Of a stretch of 64,000 nt of DNA, positions 1 through 11,613 are shown one piece after another. The first letter of the stretch is position 1; every line of letters begins with the position of its first letter. The notes beneath the pieces were generated by a model that was not told the DNA's origin, searched no databases, and worked only from the letters and a program-made list of their open reading frames with translations. Position numbers and translations under genes: made by a program. The DNA is from Meandrina meandrites (Eukaryota; Cnidaria; Anthozoa; Scleractinia; Meandrinidae). The stretch spans positions 6,389,001-6,453,000 of the forward strand of contig OY855916.1 of assembly GCA_963693305.1 (NCBI GenBank), read 5' to 3'.

Positions 1-145
1 CAGCAGTCTCTCTTTGTTGCATTTGAGGGTTACGCTGAACTCTCTCTATTTTATCCCTACCGGCTCGAAGCAGGGTGCTTCCCTGCTCTACGAAAACTCC
101 AGCAACTATTACGATCACTAGAACTGTAAGAAGTGCTTTGTTCAT
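1..145 (-). CDS. Secreted mini-peptide gene A, signal-peptide exon (5' part of CDS, cut by window edge)
   Basis: The minus strand opens with ATG at 145-143 and reads MNKALLTVLVIVIVAG, a hydrophobic signal peptide, then a short spacer and LLRAGRDKIERVQR followed by a Gln-rich NPQMQQRETA. The frame stays open to the window edge, so the exon end and last exon are missing. It is closely similar to gene C (MNKTLLTVLVIVLVVG, EFEKLQR, QMQQREAAD) and gene B. A pyrimidine-rich acceptor lies just upstream (AG at 180-179 on the minus strand, with a second AG at 168-167), so the 5' leader is spliced from a noncoding exon near 945-894. The product is probably secreted and processed; its function is unknown. 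The similarity to B and C makes this a confident coding call despite its small size. Confidence 0.82.
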   Translation of the reverse strand, partial: MNKALLTVLVIVIVAGVFVEQGSTLLRAGRDKIERVQRNPQMQQRETA

Positions 146-893
146 GATGAAGACGCAAGATTTTCTCTGAAAACAAGTCTGAAAAAAATAACAATGGACG
201 ATTTCAAATTATATCTGTTCACTTTTGCAAACACGTAAGTTTGGGGATGTGCTAGCTTCTTGCTGTCGTAAGTTGTAAAGGATACACCTCTCTCGTTTTT
301 TAGCAATTTTATCATCCATGATAAAATAAGGCTGCACTAAAAACCTATTCACAGGTAGACCTATTGTTAAAGCCGAAACAACTTATCAAAATTGCTGCGT
401 AAATCTTAACAACGGAAAGTGTCAATGCTAGAAAGTGAACTTGGAATGGATTTAGTTAAACCAATTTCGCAGATTTGTAATTGTTGAAAAAAAATTACAA
501 CTGCATTAGCGACAAAAATATCTATAACAAGTTCTAACGAAAAACACCATTTTTTAATGACGAACGTTAATCGAAGTAAAAGGTATAAATCTCAGCTGAC
601 GATAGACGGTTTTAAATGCCATTTTCCACCAATAAATAACAAAATTTCTATGAGAATATAAAGAATAATTTCAAATGTTACATCTCTATATTTTTCTTCA
701 AAACATTTTTTTTATTTTTCTTTGACAATTAACAACGCAAATTAGAAATTGTTACACAGATTATAACGAAAAACGTCAGTAAGTCAGCTTGAAACTTTCG
801 AGAAAGATGAATTACAAGATTTAAAAATCTTAGTACTCCTTTAAAAATGTTTAGCAGATTAGAGAAAACTTGAAGGCGTCAAGATTATCTTAC

Positions 894-1116
894 CTTAGAT
901 TCTGCGAGGTTCGTTTCCTCTACAAAGACTTCTGTGATTTATGATGAAATAGCCAAAAAGTGGACTTAATTTATAACCACAGAACACTCAAACTTCATGT
1001 ATCATTCAATGATGGCAGCTACAGGCTGCGTGGAACACATCTGAAATACAAAATAGATAAGAATAAAAGTTTTAATGTTTTTAAGGACCAATATGCCCCG
1101 ACAATTTCCATATCCA
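894..1116 (-). promoter_or_regulatory. Promoter and noncoding first exon of gene A
   Basis: Read on the minus strand, this holds GGATATGGAAA (about 1114-1104), CATATTG, the GATA-type box CTTATCT (1061-1055), and TGTGGTTATAAA with the TATA box at 975-970, followed by AAGTCC. A short leader follows and ends at the donor AATCTAAG|GTAAGATAAT (exon end 894). The same boxes in the same order occur upstream of genes B and C. The start site (about 945) is inferred from the TATA spacing. The leader intron to the ATG exon is about 715 nt and I see nothing else in it. Confidence 0.75.
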
Positions 1117-1640
1117 ATCGCGAAAATGATCTCTCATACACTCTGGAAGGAAATAATATATTTTGATATAATAAAGGGTGGAAGCGCCTACCTGGCATGT
1201 TATCACACAGTAGGTGTGACATGTGATTTATTTTTTTTGTTGTTTTTGTATATTCATCCATTTCTTAACTTTAAAATCACCAAAGCGGATATAAATCAGT
1301 GCGGTATTAGTTATCTAGTTTTAATGATTATATTACCTATTTTCAGCAAGATTTCGATACTTTAATATCAAAAACATGTAGCAACATTATAGCAAAACAA
1401 TTAAAAATGGATGAGTAACCAGGATTCAGCGTGTTGTGAAAGTTTTTGAGAACGTTTTCTGGTTAAAAAGTTTGTTAAAAATATGAGCTTTCGGCTGCCA
1501 ACCTACAGCCTTTTAAAACTCTCGAAAATGATACGGACAACGATGCTTAGTCATTACCTAGACAGTATTCTGTTCTTTTAAAAATTGTTTCCTGTTATTA
1601 GTCAAATTCTTACTCATTGTTGTCGCCTTATTTACGCATT
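1117..1640. other. Spacer upstream of gene A promoter
   Basis: AT-rich sequence with no gene, repeat or splice structure that I can support. Confidence 0.5.
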
Positions 1641-1961
1641 TTAGAGTGATTTTATTTAACCCGTGAAACAACATTTTGCAGTTAGTGCGTAATAGTCAAA
1701 ACTAAACAAAAGAAAACAATGAAATTAGTGTGCAATAGTACCTGAAAGTTTAGTTACTATTTCACGGGTTAAGTAAAACCACTCTATTCTGTAATTGTTT
1801 CACACATTTGTACTCTAAATTAGAGTGATTTCATTTAACCCGTGAAACAATATCTAACAGTCAAAATAGTCAAAACTCACAAAAGAAAACAATGGAATTA
1901 GTCTCTAATAGTATCTAATAGTGTAGTAAATATTTCACCAGTTTAGTAAAATCACTCTATT
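1641..1961. mobile_element. Two tandem copies of a 145-bp MITE
   Basis: Copy 1 (1641-1787) and copy 2 (1820-1961) each begin TTAGAGTGATTT or close to it, followed by ATTTAACCCGTGAAA. Each ends with the inverted form, TTTCAC..GTTTAGTAAAA.CACTCTA. The ends are about 26 bp. Both also share an internal AACAAAAGAAAACAATG-like core. A further end of the same family lies at 57750-57795. Superfamily not determined. Confidence 0.7.
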
Positions 1962-3321
1962 CATTCATTTGAGTAATTTTTATCATTCGTTGAGAATTAT
2001 TGCAAAACGGTAACACAGTTATTTTTAATTATTCCGTGCGAAGAAATAAAAAAACTATGGCTAAGTTTGACCACCTCCTCTCATCACGTAAATTGATCAC
2101 AGGTCGCAACAATGCCGCCCCAGTTTCCTCCCCTAAAACAATAACGATAGCTTTAAAAATGGACGAGGAAAAGTAGAGGTTCCTTAACAGAGGGGTACTG
2201 AATGAGTCAAACTGAAGAAGACACTAAGTTGTTAATTTTTATAGTTTGGCTCGGTTTCTTTTAAGGGATCGCTTTCCAGTATTTAGATGTAAAATGTATA
2301 TAGTTTTATTTCATAAATCGATAAACATTTCTTCGCCAAATTAAAGTTTGGGTTTTTTTTTCCTTAGCTTTAATTTCTGATATCTTGTTGACCTGTGAAT
2401 GATTCCTTAAAGGCACAAATAGCAATAATGATGTGCCTTCGGTTTAAAAATTATGTCAGATTGAAAATTATCCTGTAATTAATTTAAAAATCCGTCGTCT
2501 CATATTTAAGTATTTAAAATATATCATCGCAAAAAATCGAAGATTACGTGTTCTTATTTGAATATGGTATCCGCCTTTTTGATAACATCGTCCATGAATC
2601 TATTCAGTTCATTTCCTTTCAACAAGACGTAACTGATAAAGCCATTTTAGCTTTAGTAAATTTATGACGAGTAGCTTTACAGTCGATAATGACTCAATTA
2701 AGCCTTAAATCTAGGAAACAGCACAAGGGAAGCTAGGACAACTATAGAAATAGTCATAGCAGTCAGACAGTTCCGCTGCGTTGGCACAAACACGATTCAT
2801 TTTTAATGCATGTAAATAAAAATAAGGATTAACTGAAGGGAGGTAGTGGATTTTCTTGGATTTGTTAAGTCTAGTAAATTGTATCAGTTATTTTGCAAAA
2901 TGAATCGACACTGTTGAAGATTTGTGGCGTTCTTCTCTTTGATTAAACTATAATGAAATTCTCATCCTTGTTCCCATTTTTATTTAACAATGTCAACAAC
3001 TTTTCAGTTTTCTTTCACTTGTCTCTTATAAGAATGTTACGTAGCAAATTACTGAAAATCAATTGTTAGTCGTATTCGGTAGTTTGGCACAATAATTTAA
3101 TAGTGTAATCACGAATTTACAAGGCAACTTACGACCATGACAAACCCAAATTTTATTGGGGAGCAACAATTTAATAAAATAGACGTGAATCATTGGTCTC
3201 CAGGTTATCTAGCTTTTCTGTTGCGATAACAAATTTTAGTCAAGACGCTCATAAACCATATAGAAGAAAGGAATGAACTCATTGGACTCGTTTTCATAAG
3301 ATTCCGTAACTTAGGGCCTGC
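1962..3321. other. Spacer with a degraded repeat at 2057-2206
   Basis: Positions 2057-2206 (ACAGGTCGCAACAATGCC, then a region ending GAGGTTCC) resemble the repeat seen at 19403-19545 and twice at 37250-37482. The remainder is AT-rich with nothing I can identify. Confidence 0.4.
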
Positions 3322-3786
3322 TTAATTCCGAAAATCGAGCATAATGTAGATAGCAAATGGCTTCTCTGATAACACCAACCACGTTCTTTTTTTTTTTTTG
3401 CTGTCATTGCTAATTATCTCCCTTGACAAACGTGTTACAAGCTGATAGCGCAATGCATCATAACTCTGCCATGTTTTTCCTTTACGCCTGACTGAGGCAT
3501 CAGTCACACATTTCATTCCGCGTGGGAGGTGCGGTGTTGTTATGTGCCTAGTTGATATGGCGCTCTGGGTTTGCGATAGGAAAACTAAAAGCCCGAGCAC
3601 AGCCTCTGCCTTCGCGTTGTGTACTCGGAGAAGAGATTTTTCACTATAAGTGCCAGTCTCAGAAAAATGCTTGGTATAACTAGCAGTAACAACTATCGGC
3701 AATGTTTCTTCTATAGTTCTTTTCTGATACGGAAAACGGGATAAGTTCTTCCAGTAGTGTGGGCCACTTAGGACTTGAGTGGACAT
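3322..3786 (-). CDS. Unassigned 154-codon open frame
   Basis: This is the longest open frame in the window (ATG at 3786). It is less AT-rich than its surroundings, which makes a chance frame more likely. The product is basic, without a signal peptide, membrane segment or motif that I recognise. Near its end a run of Lys codons comes from an A-tract (T-tract at 3388-3400 on the plus strand), which could also be the poly(A) trace of a retroposed copy. It lies in the 3.6-kb spacer between the divergent genes A and B. It could be a chance frame, a retroposed fragment or a real small gene; no nearby promoter or splice evidence decides this. Confidence 0.2.
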   Translation of the reverse strand: MSTQVLSGPHYWKNLSRFPYQKRTIEETLPIVVTASYTKHFSETGTYSEKSLLRVHNAKAEAVLGLLVFLSQTQSAISTRHITTPHLPRGMKCVTDASVRRKGKTWQSYDALRYQLVTRLSREIISNDSKKKKRTWLVLSEKPFAIYIMLDFRN

Positions 3787-4550
3787 TTTCCTTTTTTCAT
3801 ACGTTTAACATATTGAACAGTTTTATTCCACTTACTCAGGGAAACTTCTTCCTTAATTTCCGATGGCATAAGCCTACACAATAGCCGGTCGTGACTCGTG
3901 AAAAGGAACTAAATTTTGAATGATTTATGAAAGATTTTATCGAAAAGGAAAGTATAATTTTGATAATGTTATCACGCACCTGATGATTAAGGTCCTGAAT
4001 ACAAGTTTATTTAAGACAGACTTCCTTCAAGGCGTAAGTCCTTTGTATCATTTGCAAACCTATCCAAGATCTTAGCATCGTTCATTTTCTCTGAACTTTC
4101 TCTGAAACAAACGGCAAATAATCAATGATTAAAATAATTGAATGACTCCGAGTCACATGTGGAATTCATTACAGCACCATGTTCCGTTTCAGTCTGTCCA
4201 TATTGTGATTCCTTTTCCGTCCTCATAAGTATTAATCATCCTAGCTTCCTAATGGGATCAATTCACCTCCCAAGTACAGTTCTATTAAATCAAATCATTA
4301 TCGTGGCGTATCATATGTTTTTTTTCATGACCTCCCGAGATGATGACAAAATTGAAAGTTAATACCGCTTTGACGCCAGCGGATGCATTGATATATTTCC
4401 GCTAATTTTCCCGAATCATCAACCCTTTTAAATTAATGTAAATGACGCGTCGTGGAAACTTTCCGCGTTGTCGTTGCCACAGGGGTGTTGTTATACCACT
4501 AAATGAATTATTTCCTTTCACGAGAGCGTTATTGAAGAGCCTTTCTTGTC
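3787..4550. other. Far upstream region of gene B, homologous to 14640-15497
   Basis: No gene seen. Scattered matches to the region upstream of gene C are present: CAATTTCCGATGGCA-type sequence at 3856-3870 against 14698-14712, and GAATGATT..TG..AGATTT near 3918 against 14770. They lie in the same order, so the duplication that made B and C included at least 700 bp of upstream DNA. Confidence 0.4.
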
Positions 4551-4758
4551 TGAATATGGAAAACGGACATATTGTTTCTTCAAATGGTCATTAACTACTG
4601 CTAGCCCGTCTTATCTAAATTAACACGCATCCGTTCTGTCGGCCTAATGATGAGTCCCTATGTGGTTATAAAGTAAGTCCTTTTTTGTGCTGTCTCATAA
4701 CGCACAGGTCACAACACACGGCACTTTGGATATTTAACTTAAGACTACTAGTGAAAAG
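4551..4758 (+). promoter_or_regulatory. Promoter and noncoding first exon of gene B
   Basis: GAATATGGAAAA (4552-4563), ACATATTG, the GATA-type box CTTATCT (4610-4616), and TGTGGTTATAAA with the TATA box at 4667-4672, followed by AAGTCC. The transcription start is inferred near 4698. The leader ends at the donor GAAAAG|GTAAGA (exon end 4758). The leader intron runs to the acceptor TTTTTTCAG at 7337. Boxes, order and spacing match the promoters of A and C. Confidence 0.75.
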
Positions 4759-7250
4759 GTAAGAAAATCTTCACCTTTACAATTGAACTCCTATAAATGG
4801 ATACACTCGATTTTTACATTCTTGCAAAGGCAGACAAAAATATCTTATTTATAGTTAAGTTACAATGCGAGCTGGGAAGCTAAATCAACCAGTGGTTTTT
4901 CTAGTTAGCTCCCCATACAATTAAAGTTATAAATAGCTAGCAGGTAATTATTAAGAAACAATAGAAAAGACAGCAAGGAAGAATGAACTTACGGATTTAC
5001 GAACTCAGCTTAGTAGAAATTAAAATTAGTTAAGTTTCACTTCGGAAATGCAAGCAAACGTTCAGAGCCTTTCAAAGATGATGGAAGGTCTTTCCAAAAT
5101 ATCAATTGCCATGAAAGAAAATCATTCTTTTCCTGCATTAGTTTTTATTGTATACTTATAGAATTCTATTTAGCTTACAAACAAATTCCCTTTTTATGGG
5201 ACTAGTTTTTTCCCGTGCTTTAATATGTAAAGGCTATTTTTAATTTTATTTTATCAATCGTTTATTTTCGGATTAACTAAAATTTATATAAGAAAGAAAC
5301 AAAAGCATTACCATGTACAGTTGCAATTAAGGTACACCACATTTTCAAACAATAATGATGGTATGAAATTTTGAGGTATTTAAAGAACTGGTTGATCGGA
5401 AATATAGAACTGGAAAGTTTATTGCTGTATAAAATAAAATTGGCAGAACAAATTTCAGGCTAGATGGGTATTGTACATAATTAATACCAGCTCATAACTT
5501 TAGATGTAAGATAAATGATTGCACTACCAACATTGCTAAGATGCTATTGCTGTATGCAATGAGAGTCATCATGAATACTTTTGCATGTAAAATAATGGCA
5601 ATAAACACGTGGAATAAAAAAGTAATGATTGTACTTTTATGCCGTGGCATAAGTTCTAATTTCTACAAATACTTGTTAAAAGTTAATTAACGTTCGTAGT
5701 TACCTAACAATAAGACTAATCTTAAAAGAATTCTTCTAAGAAAATGCTTCTAATCTTTTCGTTTCTGCTTCTATATAACCCTAGAGCTGAATAGAACTGC
5801 TTTTTAATTTTCAGTTAGAACACATTTTCGACAACTTCCCAGAAAAATTGAAACACCGACATATTATCGCAAACCGTTTTAATTAAAGGTTCCTTATCTC
5901 GCAAATACCTTTTTTTAAAAAAAATAGTATTTTCACGTGTCAGATAGAGCTTTTGTCTCATGGTTCTTCTTGCCTGGGTTTTAATTCAGAATTAAAGTTC
6001 ACTTCACGGTATCTGTCTATGAGTCGATACCGCAAGATAACGACTTCTGTATAGACCTTTTACGTTTCAGTAGCATTCGTACATATTGAAAAATGGTTCA
6101 TGGCTTCGTTCTATTCTATTGAAAAGGTTCGGTCACCTCATCAGACAAATTTTGACAGTTGTGTCGCTATCAATTAAAATGTTCAGCCCATTTGACAATT
6201 TTCAGGTCCTTTTTGAGTTTAATTGACATAATAGGTATATTTTGGTGACAAGAAAGTAACAGATCTGCCAAAGACAAAGTAACCGAACGCGTCCTTTCAA
6301 TCAGTGCATGATACAGCGTAGAGCACATGGTCCAAATAGGCCATTTGTGAGATACCTTTTTTCGCTGTTTTAAAACGGTTCAGCGGTGCACAACTGGTCA
6401 CATCATAAATGAGTTTCACTTGAACGATTATTCTTTTGCAATTCAAACTCGTTCGTTACGTAATCCGACATATTTTCGTGTATATATTCTAGGCCATTGT
6501 ATAGTACTGCGTAATTTTCAGAATATTTGTGTCGTTATCGTTGTCAAAGTGTTTCAACCTTTGGAGTGAACAAACCCACCAGTCCCTGAAAGTTTGCATG
6601 TTTTCTTTCTCTCCATGTTTCGGTCTACCATCTACGTTACAGGGATTTCGCGGATTTTTGGTCTAAACGATTCTGAAATTAGTCGTAGTCCCCTTAACCC
6701 ATGAAAAACATTATCTTTGAACATCTAATATAAAGAAATATATAACCTTAATTTGCGGAGAGAAATACAACCAAGGCTATTGATTTTTTCTTTTTTTTTA
6801 CACGCGCAACTTGAAAAGTTTAGGCTTTATTTTTCAAGTTACAATCCATTTGCATCTTAGCCATTCGCAACTAGGGACGCTCATTAACAGTTTCAGTGCT
6901 CTAGTAAAGTAATTGGTAATAAAGATAGACCATTATTTTTAGGTCTCCTGCTACACAAATATATATTTTGGCTGTTCAAAAATCTGCTGAAATCCGGCCA
7001 ACACGTGCACTCAGCTTTATTTTAATATTCAATTTTTACTACAATTTGATATTCAATTATTACTACAATTTTACTATTTAGTTGTTATTACAATGTTGAA
7101 ATCGTGACAGATTTTATAAAGGAATTAGTGAATCGCTTTCTTATATTTCTATATAACATATTTTGCTTTTCATTTAACGATTGTATTCTAGAACCGTTTA
7201 TTGTAAATAGTTTTGCGCCACAGAAAATTATCACAGATGTTGTCAATAAA
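4759..7250 (+). other. Leader intron of gene B
   Basis: About 2.58 kb in total between the noncoding first exon and the ATG exon. AT-rich; I see no nested gene or clear repeat until the TTA microsatellite at its 3' end. Confidence 0.45.
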
Positions 7251-7251
7251 G

Positions 7252-7317
<66 letters not shown>
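7251..7317 (+). repeat. (TTA)n microsatellite beside a splice acceptor
   Basis: About 20 ATT/TTA units with one slipped unit near 7288. It ends only about 20 bases before the acceptor AG (7336-7337) of the ATG exon of gene B, where the branch point and pyrimidine tract should be. Confidence 0.95.
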
Positions 7318-7319
<2 letters not shown>

Positions 7320-7363
7320 CCAATTTACTTTTTTCAGACAAGTCGCAATAGAAAACCCTTACC

Positions 7364-8488
7364 ATGACCAAAGCACTTCTTGCAGTTCTTCTGATCGTAC
7401 TAGTTTCTGCAGAATTCATCGATGAAATTGATGGCCTGCTCCGTGCTGGAAGGGACCGTATAGAGAAGCTACAACGTGGCCTTGATCCGTACGAAAGAAT
7501 GGCTGATGAAATGCGTGGAAACCCTATTTACTTTAGACGAGGTACATGGAGATGATTTTTAACCCAGAATTATTTCACATTTAATCGTATCAGGGGTATG
7601 AAATGGTCTTTCCGAGTATGCAAGCACAGCGTTTTTCTTTGCGAGCACGAGCAAAGACAAAAGGTAGCCTGCGGGCAACCAGCCCCTTTCAAAAACACTA
7701 CCTCCACTAAAAACCATGCATGCGGGCACGAGCAAACGAGCACCTACTAAAATTTTGCGAGCATTTTGAGCAGAAGCCTAATCTTTCAAGCGCTGCAAAA
7801 TGTTGTCGAAACATTCATGACCTTTCGTATCTATAACACAATTTTCGATTCTGATTGGTTCTTCGCCTGCCTCAAGCAATATATACCTGCGATCACTTTC
7901 GTGTCCAATTGCAGGTGTGATATTACAACTTTTTGTGATTGGACACGTAAAAAATGTTGGGGGAGTGGTAAATAAGTCATTTCTGAGTTACCTTTTGATT
8001 CTTTGTCAAAACTAGTCTTCATTGCGAAACCATTCATATGAAAGTATTTTTCATCTGCAAGTCCACTTTCATGCAAATCAAAGTAATTGTCGCGCGTAAG
8101 TTTCGCGGGATGACTCGTTTTGAAACTGAGGCAAAAGGCAACTCAGAAATAGATTTTTTAAATTAATTTCTCATGGGAGGCTCCTTTATGATAACTAAAC
8201 CGCTCAACATGGTATGGAGACAAAGGTGTTTAGATAAATTTATTTATTATTCCACTTTTACGTCATTTCACCATACAAGGTCAACAGAACACGTAAATTA
8301 TGAAACGGTGTTACTGTAATATTTTTAAATACAAGAAAAATGTAATATAGTAAATACTCGCTTATACTATACGATAGCAGTAAACTATATGGGCGCATTA
8401 TCTGTAAAACCAATGACTAAGTTGCATGTATTGATTCGAGTTAAATCTGTTTTTCTTTACAGACAGGATCGAAAGAACTAAGAAGTGA
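7364..8488 (+). CDS. Secreted mini-peptide gene B, join(7364..7541, 8463..8488), 67 aa
   Basis: The leader acceptor TTTTTTCAG (AG at 7336-7337) precedes ATG 7364. The exon encodes the signal peptide MTKALLAVLLIVLVSA (about residues 1-17), a short acidic spacer, then LLRAGRDRIEKLQR and a charged segment ending IYFRR. It ends in phase 1 at CGA G|GTACAT (7541). After a 921-nt intron the acceptor TTTTTCTTTACAG (AG at 8461-8462) opens a 26-nt last exon coding DRIERTKK and stop. The small residues and acidic stretch around 17-24 suit signal cleavage; the RR before the exon junction could be a prohormone cleavage site. The first coding exon is exactly 178 nt, as in gene C. No cysteines in the mature part. 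The tail DRIERTKK echoes the internal DRIEKLQR. The intron holds charged low-complexity sequence (7640-7760) and a small palindrome (7897-7947). Function unknown. Confidence 0.8.
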
Positions 8489-8652
8489 ACAGCCCAAACT
8501 ATTATGCAGTAAAAGAAAAAAATAATAACTCTGCAACTTGCGATGACATGTACTTAAAAATTAAAAAGCAACGCGAAGAAAAATTTGTAAAATTACAAGA
8601 AACGCGAACCCAACGGTATCTTTATCAAGACAGTAATAATTTTTGTTAACGA

Positions 8653-8658
8653 AATAAA
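8653..8658 (+). terminator. Polyadenylation signal candidate of gene B
   Basis: AATAAA at 165 bases after the stop codon, the first canonical signal downstream. It lies just before the repeat starting at 8691. Confidence 0.45.
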
Positions 8659-8690
8659 GTCTGCTGAGATAGAAGAACAATTGAATGTGT

Positions 8691-8915
8691 TTATTAACAA
8701 TAATTCCATGAGCGCGCGTTGGGTGTGAGATGCGCAGCGCCGAGTTTGCTATAACTTTCTCATATCCAACAAGCGCAAGTGGAATAACTGTTTTATTAAA
8801 AACACCGAAAGATTTGCAAAATTTTGGACAATGGTATATGAGTTCATATACCATTGGCTCTAAACCAATCAAAATGCAGGAATTGTAATATACCATGGCT
8901 AGTTTTTAATAATAG
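8691..8915. mobile_element. Foldback repeat family R1, copy 1
   Basis: Shares with 11328-11613 the order: ATTCCA.GAGCGCGCGTTGG, GCGCCGAGTT.GCTATAAC, CTCATATCCAACAAGCGC, GTTTTATTAAAAAC, CAATGGTATATGAG.TCATATACCATTG and TAGTTTTTAATAA. It contains two nested palindromes. The 111-codon minus frame over it is only a repeat frame. Confidence 0.75.
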
Positions 8916-9878
8916 CCATTATTACAGTTCTCGGCGGTTTGACATACAAACAAAGCGAATGTTTCTAGCGTTGTTTCGCTAGCCACATACAATGTGTTCA
9001 CAGATAATTTTAAATTGCTGTCCATCTAGTTTACCTGCTCGTAATTAAATCTGGGTTACCACTGTTCGTTTTATAATGTTTTCTTACAAACGTCTCGCAT
9101 ATTTTCGCTTCAAACTCTTGCAAAGTTCGAGGCATCGAAAATCGAAAGTAGCTTTGGATTTTTGTATTTGACCGCTGCGAAAAGAGCCCCATTTAGAGAT
9201 TAACAGACAAGAGAGGACCTGGGTCGGTCACAAGCCGTGGAAACCACACACTTTCAGAACCATATGGAACTGGACTGGACTACAGGGTACGAGAAGATTG
9301 GGAAGGACAAGGGAAATGTAAAGAAAGTGCCTCCACGGAGGAAGAGCGAAAGGAACTTATATCAACTGCATGGCAGACGGTTTATGTATGATACATGAAG
9401 TAATTGCGACATCATTTACCCTTCCCAGAAGTCAGCGGAATAATTAGTGAGTATTATCAATCATATCTGCCTAACTGATGCGTGTAAAAATTTAGCATAG
9501 CTTGAAGTGAACGAACGCTTATTATTTCCTAGCGAAATGGATGGCGTCCATCTTGCATTTTGAAAGAAAAAGATTGGGGAGAGGACGAAACTGTGTCTAA
9601 GAGGGTGGTCATTAGGCCAAAAGAAGGAGGGTAGGGAAGGGAAGAAACCAGCTGAAGCCAGCAAGTTGAAAATAAGTGGAAGATAATATTTCAATATTGA
9701 AATTTTGCGAACATAAAAGTTTTTTGTCTGTTTCGTAAATTGCAGTTTTCCAGTTTGTTGCCCAGACTGCCGTTCAGATTTTGCATCAAGCAGCTTTTCC
9801 AAATGCCCGTAACTTATACAATGTTAAATATTTACGATAAATCTATAAAACATCTCTTACAGCATTTTATTAACTAAC
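8916..9878. other. Spacer
   Basis: No supported gene. A 113-codon minus frame (9461-9802) has no recognisable domain, and I treat it as chance. Confidence 0.4.
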
Positions 9879-10233
9879 TAATATCATGGGTGACAAATTA
9901 CTCCTTAATTTTGGCGCGAAATTTTAGTGCTAATTTATAATTTCACATGTGAAATTATAAAATTGCCATGGCAACGTTTCCCATGTCTCAGTGCCAAGAT
10001 GACGTACAGGATTTTAAAAGATGATCTTAACGCTTAAACTTTGCACATTTTCGCTTGAATTTCACCTTGGCCAGTTTGTTTGGTCGTCTTGAACTTTTAG
10101 CGATAACATAAATGGCATTGAGCAGATTTTTGAGCGTTTTACACGGGCGTCGTTACCAGCCGCTTCGTTCATGACGATACAATAAACAAGTCAAAACTAC
10201 GACTGTAAGCGTAATTTGTCACCCATGATATTA
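9879..10233. mobile_element. MITE with 23-bp perfect ends
   Basis: TAATATCATGGGTGACAAAT (9879-) is matched by the exact inverse at 10211-10233. Length 355 bp, noncoding. An internal palindrome AATTTCACATGTGAAATT lies at about 9940-9957. Confidence 0.85.
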
Positions 10234-10237
10234 AAAG

Positions 10238-10397
10238 GTAACCAAATGGTATACTCGTGAAATTAGGAAATAATTTCACTTGCGTTTTGTCAAAATTCTA
10301 ATAATTTCTCTCGCCTGAAGGCTCGGGAAATTATTAGAATTTTGACAAAACCCGCGTGAAATTATTTCCTAATTTCACTCGTCACCATTTGATTACC
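10238..10397. mobile_element. Near-perfect 160-bp foldback
   Basis: Left arm from GGTAACCAAATGGT and right arm ending ACCATTTGATTACC pair over almost the full length, including GTGAAATTAGGAAATAATTT and its inverse. The loop is only about 12 bases (10315-10326). It abuts the preceding MITE. Confidence 0.85.
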
Positions 10398-11327
10398 CAT
10401 ACTAATTTCACCAACATTTCGTGTAGAGAGGTTTACCTTAGGTCTTTTTATTGGAAACAAATTGACTGAATTTCTTCCGCTGTTAACCGAATATTGATAG
10501 GCCTTCCAAGACCACCGAAGGTTGCCGAAAAACGCCGAAATATTTCCGAAGATTTACATTTCCCGAAAATTTCCCGAATATTTTTGAAAGTTTATTACCG
10601 AAAGTAATATTATACTGAGCTGCGAAGAGTGGATTATTGGATGTATTATATTAATAAGTAATCACTCGGCTTTTATTTCTCCTGCAATAATTGTTAGGAA
10701 AAATCACCTGACACGTAAATGTTCAGTTAAGTCTTTGAATGTATTCTCATGAATACTTAGACGAAATTGCACGTTTTTACCCATGATGGCATTTATTTGT
10801 AAAACGACGATTTGATACATTTAAGTATACGTTAATCCACGTGAGGAATACTTTCATGTTCACAATTTTCCATTGTTTTTGTTTATCTCATAAGTGTTTG
10901 TTACGGATTCATTTTTTGTTGATGTCAAGCTGTACAAATGCATTTGTTTGTGCGCTTTTTCCTAGAATTTTGACGTATAATTCATGCAAGGTTGTTGTTG
11001 TTTAGCATATCTCTGAGTTGTACTATTGTTCGCTTGTTCTTCAATCAAGTTGCACTAGGGAGCCTTAACTAAATGACTCCTAGGAAGGTTCGCTACAGGA
11101 CGTCTTACAGAGAGTCTCAGTTTTAACTCATACAAGGCTGCTCTTGTTTAGCATATCTCTGAGCTGTTCAATCATTTTTCGCATGCTCTTTATATAAACA
11201 AGACGTAAAGGAAACCTAAATATAAGCAAGTCTCAGTTAGTGGGTTCCTCCAACCATCGTACGCAATTTGAAAATCTTGGAATAAAGGTTTGTATGATTT
11301 AAAGGAGCTATATCACCCAAATATACT
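10398..11327. other. Spacer with short local repeats
   Basis: 10505-10610 is rich in degenerate CCGAA units. Two 40-base direct repeats (TTTAGCATATCTCTGAG.TGT) lie at about 10982-11022 and 11127-11166. No gene seen. Confidence 0.5.
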
Positions 11328-11371
11328 TAACAATTATTCCACGAGCGCGCGTTGGATATGAGATGGTAGAT

Positions 11372-11404
<33 letters not shown>

Positions 11405-11408
11405 AACG

Positions 11409-11442
<34 letters not shown>

Positions 11443-11613
11443 TTTTATTAAAAACGCCCAAAAAGAATTGCAATATTTGAGCTTCCCAGCTGTTTTCGTT
11501 GACGCGTATCGACTACGAAATTGGTGGTCAATGGTATATGAGCTCATATACCATTGTCTGTTAGCCAATCAAAACTCAGGAATTGCAATATACCATTGCT
11601 AGTTTTTAATAAT
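11328..11613. mobile_element. Foldback repeat family R1, copy 2
   Basis: Longer and more intact copy of the 8691-8915 element. It has an inner hairpin (GTTGGATATGAGAT to ATCTCATATCCAAC) and a second (CAATGGTATATGAGCTCATATACCATTG, here split by a CAT/ATG core). Confidence 0.8.

Noticed and set aside
7104..7425. Open frames encoding poly-Tyr and poly-Ile
   Set aside because: They are translations of the TTA microsatellite and end in the leader of gene B.
8561..8896. 111-codon minus frame
   Set aside because: It lies across a repeated foldback element with a second copy at 11.3 kb that does not keep the frame.
9461..9802. 113-codon minus frame
   Set aside because: No domain, signal peptide, splice or promoter context; within chance length for this window.
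11187..11290. TATA-like TTTATATAAACAAG with a later donor-like AAAG|GTTTGT
   Set aside because: None of the A/B/C promoter boxes is present and no peptide exon follows.
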